The position numbers and the translations under genes were made by a program. DNA of 52,650 nucleotides from assembly GCA_025800285.1 (NCBI GenBank), contig JAOXRX010000037.1, positions 1 to 52,650 of the forward strand, written 5' to 3'. This stretch comes from Alphaproteobacteria bacterium (GTDB taxonomy: Bacteria > Pseudomonadota > Alphaproteobacteria > JAOXRX01). Under the pieces are notes generated by a model. That model saw only the letters and a program-made list of their open reading frames with translations. It was not told the origin of the DNA and ran no database searches. Each line of letters starts with the position of its first letter. Position 1 is the first letter of the stretch. Positions 41,405 to 48,870 of this stretch are shown here, one piece after another.

Positions 41405-43084
41405 CTAAGCAGAGTATTTTTCTTTCAACTCTTCAACTCTTTCATCTGTTATTTTTTCAAACAGGGAATCAGGAACTCTAATTTCATCACCTGATTTAAG
41501 AGTAGATAAGTATTCAGAAACACTATCATCACACCATACATTGTTCTCTTCTGTAGAAACAAATGATAAGATTTGTTTAGATATTATTGGCATAATTGGA
41601 GCTGCTAAATTAGCAAATAATCTAATCAAGTTTAAAGATGTTTTAATTATTTCTCCAGCTCTTTCTGGATTTGTTTTAAACTCTGTCCAAGGAGCAGCAG
41701 AAGCTATATATTCATTTCCTTCTGACCAAATTTCTCTTAAAGATGACATAGCTTTTCTAAATTCAACATTTTCTAAATGCTCATTATATTCTTTAACTTT
41801 TGTTTCTAATGTTGCGAATAATTTTTCTTCAACTTCTGTAGCACCATTACCTTCAGGAACAACTTCACCAAACTTTGAGCGACAGAACTTCATAACTCTA
41901 AGAACAAAATTTCCTAAAACATCATTTAAATCTTTATTGATTTGTTCAGCAAACTTATCAAATGAGAACTCTGAATCATCATTTTCTGGATAATTTGCAA
42001 TAGTCCAATATCTCCAATAATCTGCAGGATATTCCTCCACAGCATCTAATGCTGAGAATCCATTACCATAAGACTTTGAGAATTTACCTCCTGCAAAGTT
42101 TAAGAAATTTGATCCCTTTAATATATCAACAGTTTTCCAATTATCTTTAGCTGCTAGTTCTTCAGCTGGGAAGAAAACAGAGTGGAATGGCACATTATCT
42201 TTACCCATAAATTGAACATATTTAGTATCATCTTCTAACCAGAATTTTTCCCAGCTTCCTCCTGTTTTTTCAGCCCATTCTTGAGATATAGACACATACC
42301 CCCATGGAGCATCAAACCAAACATAGAAAACCTTACCTTCATAACCATCTAGAGGAATTGGAACCCCCCATTTTAAATCACGAGTAATACATCTATCATG
42401 CAAACCTTCTTTAAGCCATTTATTAGCAATTCCTAAAGCTGTCTTATGCCAACCAGTTCTAGTTCCTATCCATTTATCAACGAAATGTTGCATATCCTCT
42501 AATGCTAAGAAAATATGTTTTGTTTTTCTAACTTCAATATTAGTTGATCCTGATATTGTAGAATAAGGGTTAATTAATTCAGCGGCATTCATTAATTCAC
42601 AACATCCATCACACTGATCACCACGAGCTTTTTCATAACCACATTTTGGACAAGTTCCCTCAACATATCTATCTGCTAAAAATCTTTTATCATCAATTGA
42701 GTAAACTTGCTCAATTTCTTTCTCTTTCATAAACCCTGCCTCATGCAGTTCTTTAAAGATCTTTTGCACTAGTTCTGTATGCTTTTCTGTAGCAGTTCTT
42801 CCATAATGATCTAACGATAGATTAAAAGCTTCTACAAATTTAGTTTGTAAGGCATAGTACTTATCACAATAATCTTTGATTTCCATACCTTCTTTTTCAG
42901 CACCTACTTCAGTTGGAGTTCCATATTCATCTGCTCCACAAACATAAAGAACTTCATTTCCTTGAGCTCTTTTAAATCTTGCATATATATCAGATGGTAA
43001 CCAACAGCCAACCAAGTGACCTAAGTGTTGAGATCCATTAACATATGGCAATGCTGATGTTACTAAAATTTTTTCTTTTTTCAT
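41405..43084 (-). CDS. metG: Methionyl-tRNA synthetase
   Basis: 559 residues. HIGH signature as HLGH in SALPYVNGSQHLGHLVG, KMSKS as KFSKS in NFAGGKFSKSYGNG (about 325). The inserted knuckle domain has two CPKC/CDGC-type clusters (GTCPKCGYEKARGDQCDGCC), as in the longer MetG1-type enzymes. The helical anticodon domain follows; the C-terminal tRNA-binding (EMAP-like) domain is absent, normal for many bacteria. It heads a unit with BPL_N-like and ASCH genes. Confidence 0.96.
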   Translation of the reverse strand: MKKEKILVTSALPYVNGSQHLGHLVGCWLPSDIYARFKRAQGNEVLYVCGADEYGTPTEVGAEKEGMEIKDYCDKYYALQTKFVEAFNLSLDHYGRTATEKHTELVQKIFKELHEAGFMKEKEIEQVYSIDDKRFLADRYVEGTCPKCGYEKARGDQCDGCCELMNAAELINPYSTISGSTNIEVRKTKHIFLALEDMQHFVDKWIGTRTGWHKTALGIANKWLKEGLHDRCITRDLKWGVPIPLDGYEGKVFYVWFDAPWGYVSISQEWAEKTGGSWEKFWLEDDTKYVQFMGKDNVPFHSVFFPAEELAAKDNWKTVDILKGSNFLNFAGGKFSKSYGNGFSALDAVEEYPADYWRYWTIANYPENDDSEFSFDKFAEQINKDLNDVLGNFVLRVMKFCRSKFGEVVPEGNGATEVEEKLFATLETKVKEYNEHLENVEFRKAMSSLREIWSEGNEYIASAAPWTEFKTNPERAGEIIKTSLNLIRLFANLAAPIMPIISKQILSFVSTEENNVWCDDSVSEYLSTLKSGDEIRVPDSLFEKITDERVEELKEKYSA

Positions 43085-43264
43085 TTTTATTTTTCCTTGA
43101 GATTTTATTTATTCGAATTGACTAATTTTTACTAATTTGAGCATTAGTATTAAACATATTATACAGCCCTAAGGCATTCGTTTTAGTAATTCTTTTTTCA
43201 TAATGGAAAGAAGTTATCACACATATGAAAAAATTTCAAGTTTTTAGTGTAAACATACTGTTTA

Positions 43265-43906
43265 TTATGGGGTATAAATCCAACCTTTATCCTCACATAA
43301 ACCTCTTGATACTCTCAAATGTTTAATTGCACTATTTGCAGGAGTTTGTTCAAAATCTTCAACTTTTGCATTTAATAAGTAATGAGAAATAGCTCTTATA
43401 GATGTCGCATGAGCAACAATTATAATAGATGTATCATCTGCATTTAATATACTCTCTTCAATGAAAGGCTTAACTCTATCAATTACACACCCCGGAGATT
43501 CTCCTCTCGAGGTTTTTGCGAAAAAATACCCATCTTTTTCTATAGAATTATAATACTCTTCTTTTAACTTATGTAAACCATTCTCTGTATTTACAGAATC
43601 AAAACCAAACTGTTGTTCAACTATTTCTTCAACAAGCTGCGATTCTGATAACTTTATACCTTCCAACTCTTGCATTATCAAATCATGAGATTGAGTTGCT
43701 CTTTTATAAGGAGAGTAATAACTTAAAAAATTGTTCTCTATCAGATTATTTGCTAATAAATACTCTTTTAAAAAAGCTCCTGCTTCTGTGCACTGCATCA
43801 TACCTCTAAAAGTAAGATTAACACTTTCATCTCTCTTTCTTAAAAGAACTTTTATATCTTTATTAGATTCTGATTCTCCATGACGAATCAAAAAAATGTC
43901 TTTCAT
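43265..43906 (-). CDS. Histidine phosphatase family protein
   Basis: 213 residues. The RHG motif (IFLIRHGESESN, phospho-His about residue 8), the second Arg in SPYKRATQSHDLI (about 68) and the second His in IIIVAHATSIRAISHYLL (about 165) form the active site of the phosphoglycerate-mutase-like superfamily. The substrate is unknown; SixA, CobC and PhoE relatives share these motifs. Strong GGAGGAGGGG ribosome site. Probably a single gene, preceded by the rplQ terminator. Confidence 0.88.
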   Translation of the reverse strand: MKDIFLIRHGESESNKDIKVLLRKRDESVNLTFRGMMQCTEAGAFLKEYLLANNLIENNFLSYYSPYKRATQSHDLIMQELEGIKLSESQLVEEIVEQQFGFDSVNTENGLHKLKEEYYNSIEKDGYFFAKTSRGESPGCVIDRVKPFIEESILNADDTSIIIVAHATSIRAISHYLLNAKVEDFEQTPANSAIKHLRVSRGLCEDKGWIYTP

Positions 43907-43976
43907 CCCCTCCTCCTTTCAAGTTGTAAAACTCTCAGTTGTAAAAGGAGTATAGCATAATTTATTCAAAAAAACA

Positions 43977-44010
43977 AACAAGCCACAAAATATACATTTT
44001 GTGGCTTGTT
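43977..44010 (-). terminator. Terminator of the alpha ribosomal operon (after rplQ)
   Basis: 15-bp stem AACAAGCCACAAAAT / ATTTTGTGGCTTGTT with a 4-base loop; on the minus strand it runs into TTTGTTTTTTT. Confidence 0.9.
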
Positions 44011-44031
44011 TTTATACAAAACTTTAAAGAA

Positions 44032-44589
44032 TTATTTTTCTTCTTTTTTTGTTGCTTTCTTAGCTGGAGATTTTTTTGCTGTTGCTTTTTTAGCAGGAGC
44101 TTTTTTCTCAGCTGTTTTTTTAGCTGGAGCCTTTTTAGCTGCAGGCTTTTTAGCTTCTTCTTTTTTAGGAGCTTCTTTTACTTCTTCAGCAACTTCAACA
44201 ACTTGACCAGAGTCTTTACCTTTTGCAGTTACATCTCTGTCAACAAGCTCAATGATAGCCATTGGAGCCATATCACCATATCTGAAACCAGCTTTTAGAA
44301 CTCTAGTGTATCCACCGTTTCTATCTTTATATCTTGGACCCAAAACAGTGAAAAGTTTTGCAACCATTTCTTTGTCTTGAAGTTTAGACATAGCTCTTCT
44401 TCTATTAGCAACAGTATCATTTTTTGATAAAGTGATAATTTTTTCAACAACAGATCTTAGATCTTTTGCTTTTGGAAGAGTTGTTTTAATTTGTTCGTGC
44501 TTTAATAAAGCATTTGATAGATTTTTGAATAGAGCTTTTCTATGAGAAGAAGTTCTGTTTAATTTTCTACCTTTCATTCCATGTCGCAT
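44032..44589 (-). CDS. rplQ: 50S ribosomal protein L17 with Lys/Ala-rich C-terminal extension
   Basis: 185 residues, about 50-60 longer than usual. Residues 1-120 are normal L17: [65 protein letters not shown]. From about residue 130 there is a tail of Glu/Lys followed by repeated PAKK, APAKK and ATAKK units, like histone-H1 or HU tails. Tails of this kind occur on L17 in some alphaproteobacteria; the role is probably nonspecific rRNA contact. Last gene of the alpha operon, with two hairpins between it and rpoA. Confidence 0.95.
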   Translation of the reverse strand: MRHGMKGRKLNRTSSHRKALFKNLSNALLKHEQIKTTLPKAKDLRSVVEKIITLSKNDTVANRRRAMSKLQDKEMVAKLFTVLGPRYKDRNGGYTRVLKAGFRYGDMAPMAIIELVDRDVTAKGKDSGQVVEVAEEVKEAPKKEEAKKPAAKKAPAKKTAEKKAPAKKATAKKSPAKKATKKEEK

Positions 44590-44614
44590 ATTTTTTCTCC
44601 TTTATGCTTTGTGC

Positions 44615-44641
44615 CCTTATATTAGGTTTTCCTATATAAGG
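44615..44641 (-). promoter_or_regulatory. Hairpin just upstream of rplQ
   Basis: Imperfect inverted repeat CCTTATATTAGG / CCTATATAAGG with a TTTT loop, 26 bases before the rplQ start. It could be a ribosomal-protein binding or message-processing site. No known regulator motif is recognised. Confidence 0.4.
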
Positions 44642-44688
44642 ATTAAATTAGTTTCTCTGCCCGAATTAACGGATTTTTCAGAAAAACA

Positions 44689-44709
44689 CGAAGGGCAGTA
44701 TGCCCTTCG
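44689..44709 (-). terminator. Hairpin between rpoA and rplQ, possible partial terminator
   Basis: Perfect 9-bp stem CGAAGGGCA / TGCCCTTCG with a 3-base loop, followed on the minus strand by TGTTTTTC. Placed 21 bases after the rpoA stop, it could lower rplQ expression relative to rpoA or stabilise the rpoA end. Confidence 0.55.
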
Positions 44710-44729
44710 ATTTGTTTCTTAAAATAAAC

Positions 44730-45746
44730 TTAATCGTTTAAATCAAGTTTACTGATTAATTCATCAATATTTTCTGGTGGCCAAGATTCAACATCCATAC
44801 CTAGATGTAATCCCATTTCACCAAGAACTTCTTTGATCTCGTTTAGAGATTTTCTACCAAAGTTTGGAGTTCTTAACATATCACCTTCTGTTTTCATTAC
44901 TAAATCACCAATATAAATGATGTTATCATTTTGTAGACAATTTACTGATCTAACTGAAAGTTCTAGTTCAGAAACTCTTCTTAATAAATGTTTGCTAAAT
45001 GGTAGAGATTCTTCAACAGCTTCAACTGTTTCTTCTTCAGGATCTTCAAAATTAACAAGAACAGCTAACTGATCTTGTAAAATTCTAGCAGCTAATGCGA
45101 TAGCATCAGGAGCTTCTAAAGAACCATCTGTCTCAACATCCATAACAAGTTTATCATAGTCTGTAATTTGACCAACCCTAGCATTTTCAACTTTATAAGA
45201 CACTTTTTTAATTGGTGAATATAAAGCATCAATTGGTAGAACACCTAAAGGAAGATCATCTTTGCTTTGAGCTGAAGCAGGAACATATCCTTTTCCAGTA
45301 TTTACAAAGAATTCCATGTTTAATTCAGAACCTTTATCCAAGTGACAAATCACATGGTTAGGGTTTAAGATTTCAACATCTCCATTTGCGCTAATCATTC
45401 CAGCAGTAACTTCACAAGGACCTTGAGCATTTAAAGTCATAGTTTTTTGACCTAAGCTTTCAACTTTTACATTGATACCTTTGATGTTCAAAACCATATC
45501 CGTAACATCTTCTCTAACTCCAGCTGCAGTTGAGAATTCGTGAACTATACCGTCAATTTTGATTGCAGTGATAGCAGCACCTTGTAAAGAAGATAAAAGA
45601 ACTCTTCTTAAAGCATTACCCAAAGTTAAACCGTAACCTCTTTCCAAAGGCTCGATTTCAACAACATTTTTTGTTCTGCTTTCGTTTCTTTCAATAACTT
45701 TAACTTTTTCAGGTTTGATTAACTCTTTCCAGTTTTTTTGTATCAT
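44730..45746 (-). CDS. rpoA: RNA polymerase alpha subunit
   Basis: 338 residues. Alpha-NTD with [20 protein letters not shown]-type block ([19 protein letters not shown], about 30-48) and [17 protein letters not shown]; alpha-CTD (about 255-330) with [21 protein letters not shown] and [21 protein letters not shown], which bind UP elements and activators. Assembles the core polymerase. It follows rpsK by 39 bases; rpsD, its neighbour in gamma- but not most alphaproteobacteria, is absent. Confidence 0.98.
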   Translation of the reverse strand: MIQKNWKELIKPEKVKVIERNESRTKNVVEIEPLERGYGLTLGNALRRVLLSSLQGAAITAIKIDGIVHEFSTAAGVREDVTDMVLNIKGINVKVESLGQKTMTLNAQGPCEVTAGMISANGDVEILNPNHVICHLDKGSELNMEFFVNTGKGYVPASAQSKDDLPLGVLPIDALYSPIKKVSYKVENARVGQITDYDKLVMDVETDGSLEAPDAIALAARILQDQLAVLVNFEDPEEETVEAVEESLPFSKHLLRRVSELELSVRSVNCLQNDNIIYIGDLVMKTEGDMLRTPNFGRKSLNEIKEVLGEMGLHLGMDVESWPPENIDELISKLDLND

Positions 45747-45785
45747 TTAAAATACCCCTTTCAAATGGATTTTTATCTTAATAAA

Positions 45786-46178
45786 TTACACTCTTCTTCT
45801 TTTTGGAGGTCTACAACCATTATGAGGAATTGGTGTAACATCTTCAATTGAAGTAATAACAAGACCTAAACCTTGTAGAGCTCTTACAGCAGCTTCTCTT
45901 CCTGAACCTGGACCTTTAAGCTTAACAGCTAAAGTTTTTAAACCATGTTCCATAGCTTTCTTACCAGCATCTTCTGCTGTTAACTGAGAAGCATAAGGAG
46001 TTGCTTTTTTAGAGCCTTTAAATCCTTGAGCACCAGATGAAGCCCAAGATATTGCATTACCTTGTTCATCCGTAATTGTAACCATTGTGTTATTAAAAGT
46101 AGAGTTTATGTGTACAATTCCAGAGGTAATATTCTTTTTCTCTCTTCGACGTACACGACCTGTTGATTTACCAGCCAT
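45786..46178 (-). CDS. rpsK: 30S ribosomal protein S11
   Basis: 130 residues. [41 protein letters not shown] and the end [22 protein letters not shown] are diagnostic. S11 forms part of the platform near the mRNA exit. Separated from rpsM by an unusually long 181 bases that hold a dispersed repeat. Confidence 0.98.
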   Translation of the reverse strand: MAGKSTGRVRRREKKNITSGIVHINSTFNNTMVTITDEQGNAISWASSGAQGFKGSKKATPYASQLTAEDAGKKAMEHGLKTLAVKLKGPGSGREAAVRALQGLGLVITSIEDVTPIPHNGCRPPKRRRV

Positions 46179-46284
46179 ATCTACCGTCCCTTTCTTTTTT
46201 ATTTTGTTTAGAATTTAAAATTAAATTCTGTTATTAATATTTTATATTTAATCTTATTCTTTTTCTAGTGAGGAAATCGTAGTT

Positions 46285-46332
46285 TTAATTTTGAGTGTGT
46301 AATACGAATTAGTACTTTAACGAAAAATTAAT
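46285..46332. repeat. 49-base dispersed repeat, copy 2, inside the ribosomal operon
   Basis: TTAATTTTGAGTGTGTAATA at the left and ACGAAAAATTAATCC at the right, matching 26278-26326 in order and spacing. It fills the middle of the rpsM-rpsK gap, where only a few tens of bases are usual, so it probably inserted there. Orientation is the same as copy 1. Confidence 0.7.
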
Positions 46333-46359
46333 CCAACATGCCCCAACAAAAAAGAATAA

Positions 46360-46731
46360 TTATTTTTTCTTACCAGCGATAGCGATTGCTTTACCTTTAC
46401 GAGTTCTAGCATTTGTGCTAGTTCTTTGACCTCTAACTGGTAATCTTTTTCTGTGTCTCATCCCACGATAAGATTTCATGTCTTGAAGTCTTTTAATGTT
46501 TGTTGCAACTTCTCTTCTAAGATCACCTTCGATTAAGATTTCTTGCGAATCGATTTCTTTTCTGATTTTGTTTAGTTCATCTTCCGTCAAATCTTTAACT
46601 CTTGTAGAAAGATTAATTTTTACTTTCTCTAAGATTTTTTGTGCAGTTGTTCTACCAATACCGTGAAGGTATGTCAAAGATATAACTGCTCTTTTGTTGT
46701 CCGGAATATTAACCCCAAATATACGAGCCAT
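46360..46731 (-). CDS. rpsM: 30S ribosomal protein S13
   Basis: 123 residues. [26 protein letters not shown], the helix-hairpin-helix that follows, and the basic tail [23 protein letters not shown] are typical. S13 sits in the 30S head and contacts the large subunit. First gene of the operon here; adk and secY, the usual upstream genes, are replaced by an unrelated divergent gene, and rpsM has its own promoter and a leader of about 85 bases with hairpins. Confidence 0.98.
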   Translation of the reverse strand: MARIFGVNIPDNKRAVISLTYLHGIGRTTAQKILEKVKINLSTRVKDLTEDELNKIRKEIDSQEILIEGDLRREVATNIKRLQDMKSYRGMRHRKRLPVRGQRTSTNARTRKGKAIAIAGKKK

Positions 46732-46826
46732 ATTTTTTCCTTGTTTTTAATAATTTAACACTAAAAAAAGCTCTTAAAAAAGTAGCTTTTTTCACTCTAC
46801 TCATAAAAAAAATTTATGAACTCCTA

Positions 46827-46855
46827 CTTATACAATAAAAGCTATTTAAAGTCAA
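46827..46855 (-). promoter_or_regulatory. Promoter of the rpsM-rpsK-rpoA-rplQ operon
   Basis: Minus strand TTGACT (46855-46850), 17-base spacer, TATAAG (46832-46827). The leader then contains hairpins CATAAA/TTTATG (about 46803-46820) and AAAAAGCT/AGCTTTTT followed by Ts (about 46765-46792), the second resembling a terminator. Confidence 0.7.
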
Positions 46856-46933
46856 GATTATTTTCAGGCGGGCTCAAATTTGCATTTTTTAAAAAAAGTT
46901 GTTAACATTAACATCATCTAAAAGGAGGCTGTT

Positions 46934-47278
46934 ATGTTTAGAACAGATTTAAATTTAAAAAAAATAAAGTTCGTTTCTGATAAAATGAGACGATTATTTA
47001 AAAACACCTATAAGAATGCATCTAAAGAAGATAAAAAAGCAATGAAACATTTTTTAGATGATACAAGAATTATAATTCAAAGAAAAGAAGATAAGGCTGA
47101 AATCTTTCCGGGAAAGATAGACCGAGAACTAACTAGAGAGTACAAGCAAGTAATTAGAGATTGGCACAACAAAGTAAAAAGTGGAATCTATGTAGCTAGA
47201 GCCGTTAACTATGCACCTCAAAAAATCTCTAGAGTAAATAATTCAAAAGTCAGGGCTCCTAGACCAACACACAATTAA
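46934..47278 (+). CDS. Small basic hypothetical protein
   Basis: 114 residues after a perfect AAGGAGG site. Rich in Lys and Arg throughout, with likely helices (SDKMRRLFKNTYKNASKEDKKAMKHFLDD and ELTREYKQVIRDWHNKVKSG) and a basic tail ending RAPRPTHN. No family recognised; nucleic-acid or ribosome binding fits the charge but is speculation. It overlaps the end of comM by 4 bases. Upstream, GTTAACATTAAC (about 46902-46913) is a near-palindrome similar to the TTAAC sites before comM. Confidence 0.65.
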   Translation: MFRTDLNLKKIKFVSDKMRRLFKNTYKNASKEDKKAMKHFLDDTRIIIQRKEDKAEIFPGKIDRELTREYKQVIRDWHNKVKSGIYVARAVNYAPQKISRVNNSKVRAPRPTHN

Positions 47279-48792
47279 TGAACAATCTTTTTTCTTCTAT
47301 AACTAAGAGCTTCAGCTATATGAAGTTTAGATATCACTTCTTTTGCCTCCATATCTGCAATAGTTCTAGCAACTTTTAAAATTCTATAATAAGCTCTAGC
47401 GGACAAGCCCATTTTCTCTGCTGTATGATTTAATAACTCAGTTGCATCAGAATCTGCATTACAAACCTCTTCAAGAGCCTTACCTGATAATAAACTATTA
47501 GTTCTAATTTCAAGCCCCATAGCCTTATATCTTTCTTCTTGGATTTTTCTAGCTCTTAGAACTCTTTTTCTTATAGTCGCAGAATCCTCTCCAGACTCCA
47601 TTTTAGCTAATTCAAATATTTTAACAGCAGAAACCTCAACATGAACATCTATTCTATCGTACAAAGGTCCAGATATTCTATTTTGATATTCAATTGCACA
47701 CTTAGGAGCTCTTGAGCACTCATGCTCTTTATCTCCAAAATAACCACACTTACAAGGATTCATAGCACAAATCAATTGGAAATCTGCTGGATAAGTGATG
47801 TGAGAGTTTGCTCTTGATATAACAGCTTTTTTTGTTTCTAATGGTTGTCTTAAAGTTTCTAAAGACTGCCTAGAGAACTCTGGTAATTCATCTAAAAACA
47901 GAACTCCATTATGAGCAATTGACACCTCTCCTGGTTTTGCTTTTGCCCCGCCTCCTATTAGAGATGGCAAAGATGCTGAATGATGAGGATCTCTATAAGG
48001 TCTTGTTCTTAATATTTTACCACCTTCAAGCATCCCAGCAATTGAGTGTATCATTGATGTTTCTAATGACTCTCTTGCTGTTAATGGAGGCAATATACTT
48101 GGCAACCTTGAAGCAAGCATTGATTTACCCGAACCGGGAGGGCCAACCATAAGCATATTATGCCCACCTGCAGCAACTATTTCTAAAGCTCTTTTAGCTA
48201 TTTCTTGTCCTTTTACATCTGACATATCAAAAGCAAAAGCTTCCTCCACCTCTTCAATCTTATCTGGAGTTTCTAAACTCTGAGTTCCTTTAAAATGATT
48301 TATTAACTCTAACAAATTAGCTGGAGCTAAAACATCTATACTATCTCCCGCCCACATCGCTTCACTTCCACAATTCTTAGGACAAATTATCCCTTTATCT
48401 TTACTCATAGCATGTATAGCTGATGGCAGAACACCATTAACTGAAGACACTCCAGCATCTAATGCCAGCTCTCCAACAACCACATATTCATCTAAAGCAT
48501 CATTAGGAATAACTCCTAAAACAGAAAGCAATCCCAATGCTATTGGCAAGTCAAAATGAGAACCTTCTTTTACAACATTTGCAGGAGCCAAATTAATAAT
48601 AATTCTATTTGCAGGCAATGATATACCTAAAGAATGAAGAGCTGACCTAACCCTTTCTCTACTTTCTGCAACAGCCTTATCTGGCAAACCTACAATTGAA
48701 AAAGCAGGTAAACCAGATGTTATTTGCACCTGCACATCTATATCTTTTATTTCTATTCCATGAAAAGCTACTGTCTGAACTCTTGCTACCAT
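47275..48792 (-). CDS. comM: ComM/YifB-family Mg-chelatase-like AAA+ ATPase
   Basis: 505 residues. A Lon-protease-like N-terminal domain (about 1-170, GLPAFSIVGLPDKAVAESRERV) is followed by an AAA+ core with Walker A VGPPGSGKSMLAS (about 218) and the family block HNGVLFLDELPEFSRQSLE, then CAMNPCKCGYFGD...C zinc knuckle (about 335). ComM is a branch-migration helicase needed for integrating taken-up DNA during natural transformation. Single gene; a CtrA-type site lies 22 bases upstream of its start. The common neighbour dprA is not here. Confidence 0.95.
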   Translation of the reverse strand: MVARVQTVAFHGIEIKDIDVQVQITSGLPAFSIVGLPDKAVAESRERVRSALHSLGISLPANRIIINLAPANVVKEGSHFDLPIALGLLSVLGVIPNDALDEYVVVGELALDAGVSSVNGVLPSAIHAMSKDKGIICPKNCGSEAMWAGDSIDVLAPANLLELINHFKGTQSLETPDKIEEVEEAFAFDMSDVKGQEIAKRALEIVAAGGHNMLMVGPPGSGKSMLASRLPSILPPLTARESLETSMIHSIAGMLEGGKILRTRPYRDPHHSASLPSLIGGGAKAKPGEVSIAHNGVLFLDELPEFSRQSLETLRQPLETKKAVISRANSHITYPADFQLICAMNPCKCGYFGDKEHECSRAPKCAIEYQNRISGPLYDRIDVHVEVSAVKIFELAKMESGEDSATIRKRVLRARKIQEERYKAMGLEIRTNSLLSGKALEEVCNADSDATELLNHTAEKMGLSARAYYRILKVARTIADMEAKEVISKLHIAEALSYRRKKIVH

Positions 48793-48813
48793 ATTTACCT
48801 CAAAGGACTTTAA

Positions 48814-48838
48814 TTAACAATGTGTTAACAATTAACAC
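48814..48838 (-). promoter_or_regulatory. CtrA-type site(s) upstream of comM
   Basis: TTAA-CAATGTG-TTAAC (48814-48829) is an exact TTAA-N7-TTAAC, the consensus of the alphaproteobacterial cell-cycle regulator CtrA. It overlaps the palindrome GTGTTAACAATTAACAC (48822-48838), giving three TTAAC half-sites in 25 bases within the 78-base comM-ftsK gap. Confidence 0.5.
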
Positions 48839-48870
48839 AGAGCCAAATACTTTGCAAGGCTTTTATAAAA

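Noticed and set aside
43999-44298. Plus-strand Phe/Cys/Ser-rich and Ala/Phe-rich ORFs
   Set aside because: They are antisense readings of the Lys/Ala-rich rplQ tail and have no start signals or plausible composition.
46640-46810. Leader ORF upstream of rpsM beginning ATGAGTAGAGTG
   Set aside because: Its only candidate ribosome site is about 16 bases away, it overlaps the rpsM start out of frame, and its product resembles nothing known.
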